64,000 nt of DNA. Origin: Paracoccaceae bacterium (lineage in GTDB: Bacteria > Pseudomonadota > Alphaproteobacteria > Rhodobacterales > Rhodobacteraceae). Under the pieces are notes generated by a model. That model was given only the letters and a program-made list of their open reading frames with translations. It was not told the origin of the DNA and searched no databases. The translations under genes were made by a program, and so were the position numbers. The stretch lies in contig JAHRVG010000028.1 in the NCBI GenBank assembly GCA_019090795.1, positions 1-64,000 on the forward strand, in the 5' to 3' direction. Within the stretch, counting starts at the first letter, position 1. Each line of letters begins with the position of its first letter. Positions 1 through 9,610 of the stretch are shown in pieces.

Positions 1-22
1 GTCAGATGTGTATAAGAGACAG
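1..22 (+). other. Nextera transposase adapter remnant (sequencing artefact)
   Basis: The first 22 bases end in AGATGTGTATAAGAGACAG, the 19-bp Tn5 mosaic end used in Illumina Nextera libraries, and the preceding GTC matches the read-1 adapter. It is not genomic sequence. Genomic sequence starts at about base 23, inside dxs, so the left edge is a contig end formed from an untrimmed read. Confidence 0.97.
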
Positions 23-1809
23 CATCTGGGGGCTGGGCTGGGTGTTGTCGAACTGACCACCGCGATTCATGCCGTTTTCGATGCGCCCAAGGACCGGTTG
101 ATCTGGGATGTGGGTCACCAGTGTTATCCTCATAAAATTTTAACTGGACGCCGTGACCGCATTCGTACCTTGCGTCAGGGGGCGGGCCTCTCCGGCTTTA
201 CCAAACGCAGCGAAAGCAATTACGATCCGTTTGGGGCTGGGCATAGCTCGACCTCGATTTCTGCGGCTCTTGGTTTTGCTGTTGCCCGCGATCTGGGGGG
301 GCGCCGGAATCCGGTCTTGGGGATGCAATCGCCGTGATTGGCGACGGGGCTATGTCTGCGGGCATGGCGTATGAGGCGATGAATAACGCAGGGCATTTGA
401 AAAAACGTCTGTTTGTGATTCTGAACGACAACGAGATGTCGATTGCCCCCCCTGTAGGGGCGATGTCTTCGTATTTATCGCGGCTTTATGCCGAAGAACC
501 GTTTCAGGATTTGAAATCCGCCGCCAAGAGCGCGATTTCCCTACTGCCGCCGCCGTTCCGTGATGGGGCCAAGCGTGCCAAGGATATGGTCAAGCATATG
601 ACCGTTGGCGGAACGTTGTTTGAACAATTGGGCTTTTCTTATGTCGGGCCGATTGATGGCCATGATATGGAGCAGTTGTTGAATGTGCTACGCACAGTCA
701 AGCAGCGTGCTACCGGGCCGATGTTGATCCATGTGCTGACCAAAAAAGGCAAAGGCTATGCACCGGCTGAGGCCTCAAGTGATCGCTATCATGGTGTTGC
801 AAAATTTGATGTAGTCAGTGGGAAACAACACAAAGCACCCTCTAACGCGCCGAGTTATACATCTGTTTTTGCGCAGAGCCTGATTAACGAATCTGAGAAA
901 GACGACAAGATTGTTGCTGTTACGGCGGCGATGCCGGATGGCACTGGGCTGAATTTATTTGCCGAACGTTTTCCAAATCGTTGTTTTGATGTTGGTATTG
1001 CGGAACAGCATGGGGTTACCTTTTGTGCGGCACTGGCTGCGGGCGGGATGAAACCTTTTTGCACCATGTATTCGACCTTTTTACAACGGGGGTATGATCA
1101 AGTCGTGCATGACGTGGCCGTTCAACGCCTGCCCGTGCGCTTTGCGATTGATCGTGCTGGATTGGTTGGCGCGGATGGTGCCACTCACGCAGGCAGTTTT
1201 GATATTGCATTCCTAGCCAATCTGCCGGATTTTGTGGTCATGGCGGCGGCTGACGAGGCTGAATTGGCGCATATGGTCGCGACTGCTGCGGCGATCAATG
1301 ACCGCCCCTCTGCCTTTAGGTTCCCCCGTGGAGAGGGGGCTGGAGTAGAGATGCCGGAAGCCGGAATTCCTTTGGAAATTGGCAAAGGACGTATCATTCA
1401 AGAAGGCAGTCGGGTTGCAATTCTCTCATTTGGAACCCGGTTGCAGGAATGCCTCAAGGCGGGTGAGGCACTGGCCCAGCGGGGCATCAAACCAACGATT
1501 GCAGATGCCCGTTTTGCCAAACCGCTGGACCATGATCTAATCCGTCAACTGGTGGCAAACCATGAGGCACTGATCACGGTTGAAGAAGGTAGTGTTGGCG
1601 GATTTGGCAGTCACGTGATGCAGTTTCTAGCCGATGACGGGGCGTTTGATACCGGCCTGAAGATACGTTCCATGGTTTTTCCGGACACGTTCATTGACCA
1701 CAATTCACCGACAAAAATGTACGAAGTTGCAGGCATGAACGCCCCGCAAATTGAGGCAAAAGTGCTAGAAGTTCTTGGTATCGCGCAAATCGGGGCCGCG
1801 CGGGCCTAG
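23..1809 (+). CDS. dxs: 1-deoxy-D-xylulose-5-phosphate synthase, 5'-truncated by the contig end and frameshifted
   Basis: Thiamine-diphosphate enzyme that condenses pyruvate and glyceraldehyde-3-phosphate, the first step of the MEP isoprenoid pathway. The thiamine-binding stretch [18 protein letters not shown] followed by NDNEMSI is present, as are the transketolase-like central and C-terminal domains ([18 protein letters not shown]). The N-terminal 40 or so residues of a roughly 640-residue protein lie beyond the contig end. The reading frame changes at the G-run 295-301: one extra G would join the two frames as [19 protein letters not shown], exactly the expected family sequence. The lesion sits close to a contig end carrying adapter, so a sequencing or assembly error is more likely than a real mutation. 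The stop shares a CTAG with the convergent methyltransferase gene. Confidence 0.95.
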
Positions 1810-3032
1810 AGGCTGAATTGGGCAACCAACTCACTGTGCGCAGACCAGCGGAATTGGTCTATCACTTGCACCCAATCCAGGCTGTACCCCCCTGCAATCA
1901 GGGTTTCGGCATCCCGTACGAATGTCGCGGGATTGCAGCTGACAAAGGCGATTTTTTTGATGCCTGATGTGGCCAATTCCTGCACTTGCGCTTTTGCACC
2001 AGTGCGCGGGGGGTCAATGACGGCAGCATCAAACCCTTTGAATTCATCCAATAGTATTGGACGGCGAAACAGGTCACGGGTTTGGGTGGTGATTCCTTTT
2101 AATCCTTGTGCCTGGCGCCATCCTGTATCCAATGCTGCAAGCATTTCCCCTTCGCCCTCGACAGCATGGACCTCGGCTTGCTCGGCTAAAGGCAGGCTAA
2201 AGGTGCCGCATCCGGCAAACAGGTCGAGCACACGTTTGCTGCCTTGGCAAATCTCCCGAACCGCGGCCACAAGGGCTGCCTCGCCCTCAAGGGTTGCTTG
2301 CAGAAATGCACCGGGTGGGGGCAGGATGCACGCTTTGCCAAACTTCTGCAAAGGTGGTTGGATTTCCAGAATAACATCGCCATTCCACACCACACGGGCA
2401 TAATGTTCTTTCTGGGCGATGGCTGAGACCTCTACCAGTTGTGCCGGTTCCAGTGGTTTGGCATCGCGGAACTCGACATCCAAACCGCCCAATGTGCTGG
2501 TTGCGGAAATACGAATTTCGCCCTTGCGCGATGCCCCGAGACGCACAAGATTTTTCAATCCCTCAAGTGCTGACAGAATTTCAGGCCGTATCAAGGCGCA
2601 TTCCTGAAGGTCAATCAGCGTGTCAGAGGCGCGCCCGTGAAATCCGATCATTGCCCCCTTTTTAGTGCGCCGTGCGGTAAACACAGCCCTTCGACGTGAC
2701 TGGGCCGGAGATGTCTGGAGTGGACGAAAATCAGGTGTAAGCTGGTTGCGGGCAAGTGTTTGGCGTACGCTTTCCTGCTTCCATTCTGCTAATACCTTGT
2801 CGTCAATATGCTGGGTCACACAGCCGCCACAGGTTTTGAAATGACGGCAGGCAGGACTTTTCCGTTCTGCAGCAGGTTCGATGATTCGGGCTGACAGCAT
2901 CCGGCCACCGGAGATATCGCCTTCGACCAGTTCACCGGGCAATGTGAATGGCACATAGATTTCTTGCCCGTCCAAAACGGCAACGCCGTCGCCCTGATGT
3001 CCCAGTCGGTCTATTGTCATGCGTGTTGTCAT
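1806..3032 (-). CDS. TrmA/RlmD-family RNA (uracil-C5) methyltransferase
   Basis: SAM-dependent enzyme that probably methylates a uridine in 23S rRNA. The 408-residue protein has an N-terminal TRAM-like region, a cysteine cluster for a 4Fe-4S centre ([10 protein letters not shown]), a SAM motif ([16 protein letters not shown]), the VIDPPRTG motif and the catalytic SCNP near the C-terminus. It is closest to RlmD/RumA, but RlmC or another member cannot be excluded. It is last in a run of leftward genes and its stop overlaps dxs tail to tail. The start is the ATG at 3032. Confidence 0.85.
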   Translation of the reverse strand: MTTRMTIDRLGHQGDGVAVLDGQEIYVPFTLPGELVEGDISGGRMLSARIIEPAAERKSPACRHFKTCGGCVTQHIDDKVLAEWKQESVRQTLARNQLTPDFRPLQTSPAQSRRRAVFTARRTKKGAMIGFHGRASDTLIDLQECALIRPEILSALEGLKNLVRLGASRKGEIRISATSTLGGLDVEFRDAKPLEPAQLVEVSAIAQKEHYARVVWNGDVILEIQPPLQKFGKACILPPPGAFLQATLEGEAALVAAVREICQGSKRVLDLFAGCGTFSLPLAEQAEVHAVEGEGEMLAALDTGWRQAQGLKGITTQTRDLFRRPILLDEFKGFDAAVIDPPRTGAKAQVQELATSGIKKIAFVSCNPATFVRDAETLIAGGYSLDWVQVIDQFRWSAHSELVAQFSL

Positions 3033-3107
3033 CGGTGTTTGCCCTAAAAACTGTTAACGTCTCTTATCTTGCATGAGAGGTTTGCAAAATAGCGCAAACG
3101 CTTTTGA

Positions 3108-3689
3108 TTAAATAAAGATCAACAAAGCAGACAAGGCCAGAAAAATTGCCATGACGAGACGAAAAATCCACCATGCCCGCGCGCTATTTAACAAGCGTGC
3201 CAGTAACTGTCCCGAATAGGTCCAGAATATACAGACAAACAGGTTGACGCCTGAGAATGCCAGCCCCAGCCGCATTGCGTCCTCAATCGGTGGCAGGCCA
3301 ATGTTATACGCGCTTGAGGCTACCAAGGCGACGGCCCAGACTTTTGCATTGACCCACTGGAAAAGCACGGCCTCGAACATACGCATTGGGCGATCAGCAA
3401 TTCTGCTTTGGCGGCTTTTGCCTTGTTGAAGCAGGGCAAAAGCCATCCACAGTATCCAAACGGCTGAAATGATCTGTAAGGTAAAACTAAGCTTCGGGTT
3501 TGCCTGCAAAAGCGCCCCCACTCCGAGACCGGATACTGCGCCGATGACGCCAACCCCCAATACCACACCAATCAGGTGCGGCCAGGTTGCTCGGGCACCG
3601 AAGCGGGCACCCGAAGTTGTCAACATGATCACATTGGGGCCGGGCGTTGCTAGGCCAGCAATCAAGAAAGTGATGAGCGGACTAATCAC
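3108..3689 (-). CDS. LysE-family amino-acid exporter (paralogue 1)
   Basis: Inner-membrane LysE/RhtB-type translocator, 193 residues with five to six hydrophobic segments. The N-terminal signature ATPGPNVIMLTTSGARFG is the family hallmark. The GTG start at 3689 overlaps the stop of the upstream LysE gene by one base, which suggests translational coupling. The substrate (amino acid, homoserine lactone or other small metabolite) cannot be read from sequence. It shares family features with its neighbour, so this is a tandem paralogous pair. Confidence 0.88.
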   Translation of the reverse strand: MISPLITFLIAGLATPGPNVIMLTTSGARFGARATWPHLIGVVLGVGVIGAVSGLGVGALLQANPKLSFTLQIISAVWILWMAFALLQQGKSRQSRIADRPMRMFEAVLFQWVNAKVWAVALVASSAYNIGLPPIEDAMRLGLAFSGVNLFVCIFWTYSGQLLARLLNSARAWWIFRLVMAIFLALSALLIFI

Positions 3690-4294
3690 TAGGCCAGTTC
3701 GGCGGAAGCAATGAAAAGAACACTGAGGACAATCAGCCCCGCCATGGTAACATTGAAAATCCGCAACCTGTTATCTGTGTTCAACCAGCGTTGCATGCCT
3801 GCCCCAAAGGCTGTCCAACTACTCGCCGAGCCGAAACCGACGATTAGAAATACACTAGCAACGATTAACGCGGTGCTGAACAGCGCGTCAGGTTTCACAT
3901 ATTGCGCGGAAATGCCGATCGCCATAACCCAGGCTTTGGGGTTGACCCATTGAAACGCAGCTCCCTTCAGAAAGCTGAAGGGCTTGCCGGATTGTTTCTT
4001 TGTGGCTTTTCCTGCGGAATTTGCGATCTGCCAAGCCACAAAAAGCAGAACAAAAATGCCACCAAAACGGAGGATTTCCCTTAACAGAGTGCTTTGCTGG
4101 AATAGTTGCCCCAAGCCGATGGCGATGCAAAAGATCATAACCGGAAACCCGATGCCAATGCCCGCCACATGCGGAAATGTGCGGCGAAAACCAAAGCGCG
4201 CGCCGGAACTGGCTACCAAAGCGTTGTTCGGGCCGGGGGACCATGCGGCTGCCATAGCAATGCCTATCAGCGAAATCAGAGCATCTATTGGCAT
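3689..4294 (-). CDS. LysE-family amino-acid exporter (paralogue 2)
   Basis: Second member of the tandem pair, 201 residues and polytopic, with the family signature AWSPGPNNALVASSGARFG near the N-terminus and a conserved QWVNPKAW motif in mid-protein; paralogue 1 has the equivalent QWVNAKVW. It starts at the ATG at 4294 and runs directly into paralogue 1. A 58-base gap separates it from cca upstream, so the pair may be read from the cca-side transcript. The substrate is unknown. Confidence 0.88.
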   Translation of the reverse strand: MPIDALISLIGIAMAAAWSPGPNNALVASSGARFGFRRTFPHVAGIGIGFPVMIFCIAIGLGQLFQQSTLLREILRFGGIFVLLFVAWQIANSAGKATKKQSGKPFSFLKGAAFQWVNPKAWVMAIGISAQYVKPDALFSTALIVASVFLIVGFGSASSWTAFGAGMQRWLNTDNRLRIFNVTMAGLIVLSVLFIASAELA

Positions 4295-4352
4295 GGCGAT
4301 ATCCGTTTAGGTATGGGGCATTGACCTACTCTGGCGAAGACTGCCATGCGCG

Positions 4353-5501
4353 TCAATCTAAAAGTTGATACCTTTGAGCGCGTAGGCCCGATGCTATCCA
4401 GCGGCTCTCTAGCTTTTTCAACGCGTTCCCGAGGGCCTGACCACTATAGCGAGGTTGTAAATCCTTGGCTTTGATCGGGAAAACGGCAGCTACGCCCCGT
4501 TCTATTTCTGCGAATGTTGACACAGGAACAGGGGTCGAGAGGCTGGCCGCCAAAACCAGTGCTGCATCTATGGCCACTTGCTTGCCATAGCGATAACCCG
4601 CTTCAGCGGGGCTGCAGCCCTTGGTTATCAATCTCTGCACTGCATCTAAATGGCGTGTATCTGTTTTACTAAGGCGCAGGTTTTGCATAGGGTTTTCGCC
4701 ACCAAGGGCAGCCAGTCTGCGTTGCCAGCATGGTGCAATTCCGGCTGCCAATTCAAGGTGTATCAAAGGGGCGAGTGTCTCTGGATTGGCCCCCGGAAGA
4801 ACCCGCATCAGGGCACCGGTTTGCCCCATTGCAGAAAGTGCAGGTGCAGGATCGGGGGCCGCTAGAAGTTTGCGCATTTCTGCGCCAATACGTTCTTTTG
4901 AAAGGGTTTCAATGCCGCTGACAGATGTGGCGCAGGCGGCCAAACCATCGGTGTCCAAGCCTGCCGCTGGATCGCCATACCAAGCGTGAAACCGAAAAAA
5001 CCGCAAAATTCGCAGATAATCTTCGGCGATTCTTTGTTCTGCACTCTCGATAAAGCGAACACGGCGGGCCAGCAGGTCTGGCAACCCGTTCAGCGGGTCG
5101 GCGATAACCCCCTCCTTATCAGTGTAAAGCGCGTTCATGGTGAAATCCCGCCGCCGTGCATCGTCAATAATATCGGTTGAGAACGCTACAACGGCCCGCC
5201 TGCCGTCAGTCTTGATATCGCGCCGAAAGGTTGTGATTTCATAGGGTGTGCCATCCGAAACCACGGTGATTGTGCCGTGATCAATGCCAGTCGGGACTGT
5301 TTTCAGGCCCGCATTTTGCATGATCTTCACAGTCTCATGGGGTAGGGCATCAGTTGACACATCAAGGTCAGCAACTGGTGCATCCAGTAAATGATTACGC
5401 ACACATCCGCCGACAAAATATGCCTTTTTTCCAGCCTGAAACAAGGCATTCATAACTGCGTTCGAGGCCGGTGTGTGGAGCCACTCGGCACTAATTTGCA
5501 T
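4353..5501 (-). CDS. CCA tRNA nucleotidyltransferase / poly(A) polymerase family
   Basis: Class II nucleotidyltransferase of 382 residues that adds or repairs the 3' CCA of tRNA. The head domain has YFVGGCVRNHLLDAPVADLDVSTDA, whose DLD holds the catalytic aspartates, followed by the RRDFTMNAL and RILRFFRFHAWYG motifs of the neck. The family often lies directly after a CoA-type Nudix hydrolase gene in Rhodobacterales, as here. The start overlaps the upstream Nudix gene by 11 bases, so the two are probably co-translated. Confidence 0.9.
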   Translation of the reverse strand: MQISAEWLHTPASNAVMNALFQAGKKAYFVGGCVRNHLLDAPVADLDVSTDALPHETVKIMQNAGLKTVPTGIDHGTITVVSDGTPYEITTFRRDIKTDGRRAVVAFSTDIIDDARRRDFTMNALYTDKEGVIADPLNGLPDLLARRVRFIESAEQRIAEDYLRILRFFRFHAWYGDPAAGLDTDGLAACATSVSGIETLSKERIGAEMRKLLAAPDPAPALSAMGQTGALMRVLPGANPETLAPLIHLELAAGIAPCWQRRLAALGGENPMQNLRLSKTDTRHLDAVQRLITKGCSPAEAGYRYGKQVAIDAALVLAASLSTPVPVSTFAEIERGVAAVFPIKAKDLQPRYSGQALGNALKKLESRWIASGLRAQRYQLLD

Positions 5502-6111
5502 TTATCAGTTCCACGCGATGCGCCAGCATACGCAACATCCGCGCTGTTGCTCCCCAAATATAATATGGCCCGTAGGGCACAACGTAATAGTGCCGCATTT
5601 GGTCTTGCCACACGCGCCCCTCGATCAGGAAATTGTCGGGTTTCAGCAAATGGTTCAGAGGTACTTCGAACACTTCATCGACTTCACTTTTATCCGGGGT
5701 AGGGGCGAAACCTGAGTCGATCTTGGCTACAAAAAGATGCACATCGAATCCGGTTACAGTTTCATGATTTGGCAATCCTCCCAGCACGTCGACGTGACGG
5801 TGATTTAATCCGATTTCCTCATGGGCCTCGCGCAACGCCGCCGCTTGTGGATTGACATCCCCGGCGTCAATTTTTCCGCCGGGAAAGGCAATTTGTCCGG
5901 GATGATTCCGAAGGGTTGTCGCGCGTTTTGTCAGCACGACGTTAAGTTGGGCATCCCGTTCAATCACAGGAACCAAAACAGCGGCAGATCGCAGGCTGGC
6001 CCCTTTGGGCCAGTTGTCAACGTTGAGGTCAAAATCTGAAGTTGGAGACAGGTTTTCAGCGTCGTTCAAAGCGGCGCGCAGAGTATTGAAGTTGACTGAC
6101 GAACTGGACAT
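5491..6111 (-). CDS. CoA pyrophosphatase-like Nudix hydrolase
   Basis: Nudix enzyme of 206 residues. The Nudix box follows GX5EX7REUXEEXGU, except that Asp replaces the first Glu (GKIDAGD, then LREAHEEIGL). The preceding ERDAQLNVVLTKRATTLRNH and FPGG are typical of the CoA/NADH-type subfamily (NudL/CoAse). I chose the ATG at 6111. A longer reading from a TTG at 6129 would begin inside the hairpin at 6119-6141 and has no ribosome-binding site. It lies between hslO and cca on the same strand. Confidence 0.85.
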   Translation of the reverse strand: MSSSSVNFNTLRAALNDAENLSPTSDFDLNVDNWPKGASLRSAAVLVPVIERDAQLNVVLTKRATTLRNHPGQIAFPGGKIDAGDVNPQAAALREAHEEIGLNHRHVDVLGGLPNHETVTGFDVHLFVAKIDSGFAPTPDKSEVDEVFEVPLNHLLKPDNFLIEGRVWQDQMRHYYVVPYGPYYIWGATARMLRMLAHRVELINAN

Positions 6112-6118
6112 GCAAACT

Positions 6119-6141
6119 CTTTGGCGCAAGAAGCGCCAAAG
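6119..6141 (-). terminator. Perfect intercistronic hairpin hslO-Nudix
   Basis: CTTTGGCGC and GCGCCAAAG are perfect 9-bp inverted arms around a 5-base loop, placed between the hslO stop and the Nudix start. There is no strong T-tract on either strand, so it is better described as an intercistronic attenuator or mRNA-stability element than a full rho-independent terminator. Confidence 0.6.
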
Positions 6142-6152
6142 GGCAAGCGGGG

Positions 6153-7133
6153 TTAGTCTTTCTTGCCTGCTTCAAAACCGAGTTCTTTAGGGTCCAGCAC
6201 ATAGTGGGCACCACAAAACTGGCAATCTGCGGTAACTGTGCCTGCGTCCGTTGTCATTTTATTGATATCCTTTGCGGAATATATCGACATAGTTTGGCGT
6301 ACTTTATCGGCACTGCAAGTACAGCCGAATTCAATTGGTTGCGGATCGAAAACCCGTGGCGCTTCTTCGTGAAACAGACGTGTTAGTAGTTGGGTTTGGG
6401 AAACGTGTGGGCCAATCAACTCGGTTTCTTCCACGGTATCCATCAGAATAACGGCGCGATTCCAATTCTCCATTTCCTCTTCTGAAAGAAAATCTACGGG
6501 GGCAGGAGCATTCTTGGGGTCTTTTACAAGTGGTGATGCTTTGGGCATGTGCTGGATCATTAAGCCGCCTGCACGCCAGTTTTCTTGTGAGCCGGGTGCG
6601 CTGGCCCGGGCTGCTACCGTATGAAAATGCGTTGGCAGTTGTTCTGACTGGGAAAAATAGTTCTCTGCACTGGCAGAAAGAGATCCCCCGGTTAGTGATG
6701 TAATTCCCTGATAAGGCTTTGTCCCGTTACCTTGATCAATCAGAATTGCAAACATTCCTTTTCCGATTTTATCAAACCCGTTGCCGGGGGCTTGGTGCAA
6801 GGTCTCGGCATCAAAGCTGGCCCAGGCACGTAGGCGGGCTGGCGCACCGTCTTGGGTAGGACCGAAATAGTCGGTTGCAACGATGCGCAACGGGCCATCA
6901 CCGCGAATCTGTAGGGATAACTTCCATCTTAAATCAATGGTTTGGCCTATCAGGGCAGTCAGAATAGCAGCTTCTGCAACTTGGGCTGAAACCTCTAGCG
7001 GGTAATCATGCTGGGCTAAAATTTGGTCTAGTACACCATCCAAACGGGCAACTCTGCCGCGAATGTCTGCGCGATCCAGTTGGAAAGGTAGGATGAGGTC
7101 ATCCCATTGGGCTATTTCTGCGGTATCGGTCAC
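6153..7133 (-). CDS. hslO: Hsp33 redox-regulated chaperone
   Basis: Cytosolic holdase activated by oxidation. The C-terminal redox switch is present as CTCS ... CQFCG, the usual CXC plus CXXC zinc cysteines. The N-terminal substrate-binding domain reads through LPFQLDRADIRGRVARLDGVLD. An upstream TTG (7187) keeps the frame open, but GTG at 7133 is preceded by AAAGGA at suitable spacing and gives MTDTAEIAQWDD, the expected N-terminus, so I start there (327 residues). It is first in the leftward chain hslO-Nudix-cca-LysE-LysE. Confidence 0.9.
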   Translation of the reverse strand: MTDTAEIAQWDDLILPFQLDRADIRGRVARLDGVLDQILAQHDYPLEVSAQVAEAAILTALIGQTIDLRWKLSLQIRGDGPLRIVATDYFGPTQDGAPARLRAWASFDAETLHQAPGNGFDKIGKGMFAILIDQGNGTKPYQGITSLTGGSLSASAENYFSQSEQLPTHFHTVAARASAPGSQENWRAGGLMIQHMPKASPLVKDPKNAPAPVDFLSEEEMENWNRAVILMDTVEETELIGPHVSQTQLLTRLFHEEAPRVFDPQPIEFGCTCSADKVRQTMSIYSAKDINKMTTDAGTVTADCQFCGAHYVLDPKELGFEAGKKD

Positions 7134-7230
7134 GATGGCAATCCTTTTGAACAAGGGAATAATGCTGCTTTTAGCGCAAATACTCAATTCCCCGCTGCCA
7201 ATTGCATAAAAAGATTGTTAAGCCAAGGGC

Positions 7231-7671
7231 ATGAGAAGATATGGTGAACCTAGGCGCCCTGACGTCAAATATACAGAACGCCCCGGCGCCTATGGAATCA
7301 TTGCGCAGGGGATGGACTTGCTGCTGACACTTCAAGTTCTGAAAAAGCCGGAAATTCAGCTGCCAGGCGGCGGTATTGATCCCGGAGAAACGCCTACTCA
7401 GGCATTGCACCGCGAGGTTTTTGAAGAAACTGGGTATCGGATTATCGTTCAAAAGAGGTTAGGGGCTTATCAGCGGTTTTCGTACATGCCGGAGTATGAT
7501 TTATGGGCCCACAAGATATGCCACATCTATTTGTGCCGTCCAGCCCTGAAGATATGTGATCCGATTGAGCCGAATCACACAGCCCTCTGGATGGGTGCAA
7601 TTGAGGCGCAACCGGTTTTGGAAAATACTGGAGATGCGGCATTCGTTGGACAGGTTTTTGGTAAACATTAG
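7231..7671 (+). CDS. Nudix hydrolase
   Basis: Small Nudix protein of 146 residues. A Nudix box with all consensus positions lies at about residues 48-70 (GGGIDPGE, then HREVFEETGY). The aromatic N-terminus (YTERPGAYGIIAQG) is shared with alphaproteobacterial ADP-ribose- or nucleotide-type Nudix enzymes, but the substrate cannot be assigned. It is divergent from hslO and stands alone. Confidence 0.8.
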   Translation: MRRYGEPRRPDVKYTERPGAYGIIAQGMDLLLTLQVLKKPEIQLPGGGIDPGETPTQALHREVFEETGYRIIVQKRLGAYQRFSYMPEYDLWAHKICHIYLCRPALKICDPIEPNHTALWMGAIEAQPVLENTGDAAFVGQVFGKH

Positions 7672-7706
7672 CGCGAGCGCGTGCGGAACTCGGCCACTGA
7701 AACATT

Positions 7707-8044
7707 CTACTGTCGCTGGCGATTAATTTCAGTGATCTCTTGAAGCGAACGGGCCGTGACTGGCTTCAATGGCCAGCGAGCCAAGCCGATTGGCTTGGCA
7801 TTGCCACTCTCCTCGGCTACGAGAATACAAGAACTGCTTTCTCCGTACCGTTGGTCACGAACTTAATGCCAAAACGGGCGTTTTTGTCGGGTACTGAAAC
7901 AACCGAACCGCCACGCGCCTGAATGCGCTGCCCAGGTATAAATGGCAGAATTTTCACAATGAAATCTTGGTTAGTTTGGTGAAAGCAGTTCACGTATCCA
8001 TCTTTGCGAACCACTAACTACAATTGCAGAGCATCTCCTTTAAG
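7707..8044 (-). pseudogene. Decayed remnant of a DUF4384-domain protein
   Basis: Read leftward, this stretch encodes LKGDALQL, a TAG stop at 8018-8020, then RKDGYVNCFHQTNQDF, PGQRIQARGGSVVSVPD and ARFGIKF. After a frameshift near 7815-7830 it continues VAEESGNAKPIGLARWPLK and PVTARSLQEITEINRQ to a stop at 7707. The pattern DGYxxCFxQ ... PGxRI ... GG ... VPD ... F.I ... ARSLxEI is what I recognise from DUF4384 tails found on caspase-like or secreted proteins. One in-frame stop plus one frameshift and no upstream remainder mark it as a pseudogene. Nothing recognisable lies in 8045-8255. Confidence 0.5.
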
Positions 8045-8255
8045 GTGTTTTTAACGGTCTGGCGTCAAAGCAATTACGAGGGTTACCTTTAATGGCACAA
8101 CGGTTGCGCAGGCCCCAAGCAGCGGCAGGAAAACGCTGGTAATAACAACTACTTTGGTAGGATATTGTGGAAGGGTGGCGACAAGGACTCCTCGTGCTTA
8201 GTAAATTATTGTTGATCTAATGGCAAATTCTTGAAAACGGGTGAAGCTGCACTTC

Positions 8256-9542
8256 TCATCGCAACATATTTCCTTCAAATTCAATTAGAATTGCTGAGAT
8301 GTCATCGCCAAAGGGTTCTCCCTGACTGAAATCCGTTAATTCCCACATCAAATCGTCAAGGAATTCGGGGCCGCTGCCATCCAGGTTGCGCATCAGCATT
8401 TGTTCCAGACCCTCATCATCGAACAAGTCACCAGCCCTGTTTTGGCATTCGGTGACGCCATCGGAGTGTAAAAGTAATCTGTCGCCAGCCTTGAGATCAA
8501 ATTCAAAGTTTTCAAATTCCAAGTCGGGTAACAGGCCGATGGGCGGTCCGCCATCACCTAGATACCTTACCCCTGTTAAAGGGTTGAACACTACTGGATG
8601 AGGGTGGCCCGCCTGGACCATAATGACATGGCCGTTCGTCAAATCAACCTCTGCAAAGGCCATGGTGAAATAATGTTCGGTATCCAATTCTTCCATCATC
8701 CGTTCATTCAGCAAACGGGCGATATCCTTGGGCGAGCGATGTCGATAGCTGCCGTCTGTCTGGCGGTCAAAGGCAATATTTTGTGTTTTATTGTGGGGGC
8801 TTAAGTAACCTGCCAACCGAACTGTGAGCAAAGCAGAGGATATTCCATGACCGGAAACGTCGAGAGAAAACAGGCCTATCCGGTCTTTGCTAAAGCTAAA
8901 GAAACCAACGAGATCGCCACCGACATGGCTGCTGGATTTAAACAAGAGGGATACTTCGGCACTTTCAAGTTTTTTGTGGCGCTCGGGAATGAGCGAGTGC
9001 TGCAGCTTTTCGGCCTCTGCCAGATCTCTGTTAATTGCGTCATACAGGCCACGCAGTTCGCGCAAAGCATTGTTTGTTATCTCGTTTTGCGTCAGTAATT
9101 CCTGCTCCATTTCAAGCACCCGAGTTCCGGCCCTTATCCGCGCTTTCAGTTCAGCGGAGTTTACCGGCTTTGAAAGGAAATCATCTGCCCCTGCGTCAAG
9201 CCCTTGCGCCACATCATTTTTATCATTCTTGGATGTCACCAAAATGAAATAACCGTAACGTTCACGATGCAGTCTGCGAAATTTTTTGCAAAACTCCAAC
9301 CCGTCCATTTCGGGCATTACCCAGTCACTGATGACCATATCTATTTTTTCAGATTCGCAAATTTCGAGCGCTTTGCTACCGGAATCAGCCTGATGAATCT
9401 TGTACCCCCATTTCTTGAGGCTCAAGGCTATGATCCGTCGCTGTAAAGCGCTGTCGTCGACAACCAAAACCTGAAGAGGAGTGGCTTTTTCTTCCCCGTT
9501 CACCGGTTGATATTTGGGGCCAACTGTTTCCTGTTGCTTCAC
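8256..9542 (-). CDS. Response regulator fused to PP2C-type (SpoIIE/RsbU) phosphatase
   Basis: Two-domain signalling protein of 428 residues. The receiver domain spans about residues 24-140 with phospho-acceptor D73 (MVISDWVMPEMDG), acidic pocket D29/D30 and a switch lysine in FLSKPV. A coiled linker (about 140-190) leads to a SpoIIE-like serine phosphatase domain with GGDLVGFF, LLHSDGVTE and GDDISAILI metal-site motifs. Such proteins usually act on an anti-sigma-factor antagonist or an HPt-coupled pathway. An HPt gene lies 750 bp away in divergent orientation, so the two may be partners. Between them is a dead glycosyltransferase gene. Confidence 0.9.
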   Translation of the reverse strand: MKQQETVGPKYQPVNGEEKATPLQVLVVDDSALQRRIIALSLKKWGYKIHQADSGSKALEICESEKIDMVISDWVMPEMDGLEFCKKFRRLHRERYGYFILVTSKNDKNDVAQGLDAGADDFLSKPVNSAELKARIRAGTRVLEMEQELLTQNEITNNALRELRGLYDAINRDLAEAEKLQHSLIPERHKKLESAEVSLLFKSSSHVGGDLVGFFSFSKDRIGLFSLDVSGHGISSALLTVRLAGYLSPHNKTQNIAFDRQTDGSYRHRSPKDIARLLNERMMEELDTEHYFTMAFAEVDLTNGHVIMVQAGHPHPVVFNPLTGVRYLGDGGPPIGLLPDLEFENFEFDLKAGDRLLLHSDGVTECQNRAGDLFDDEGLEQMLMRNLDGSGPEFLDDLMWELTDFSQGEPFGDDISAILIEFEGNMLR

Positions 9543-9610
9543 GGCATATCCATTTTCACCTACTAAACAAACATGACAATTGCAGTGACAGTTTAAAATT
9601 AGGTGAAGCG

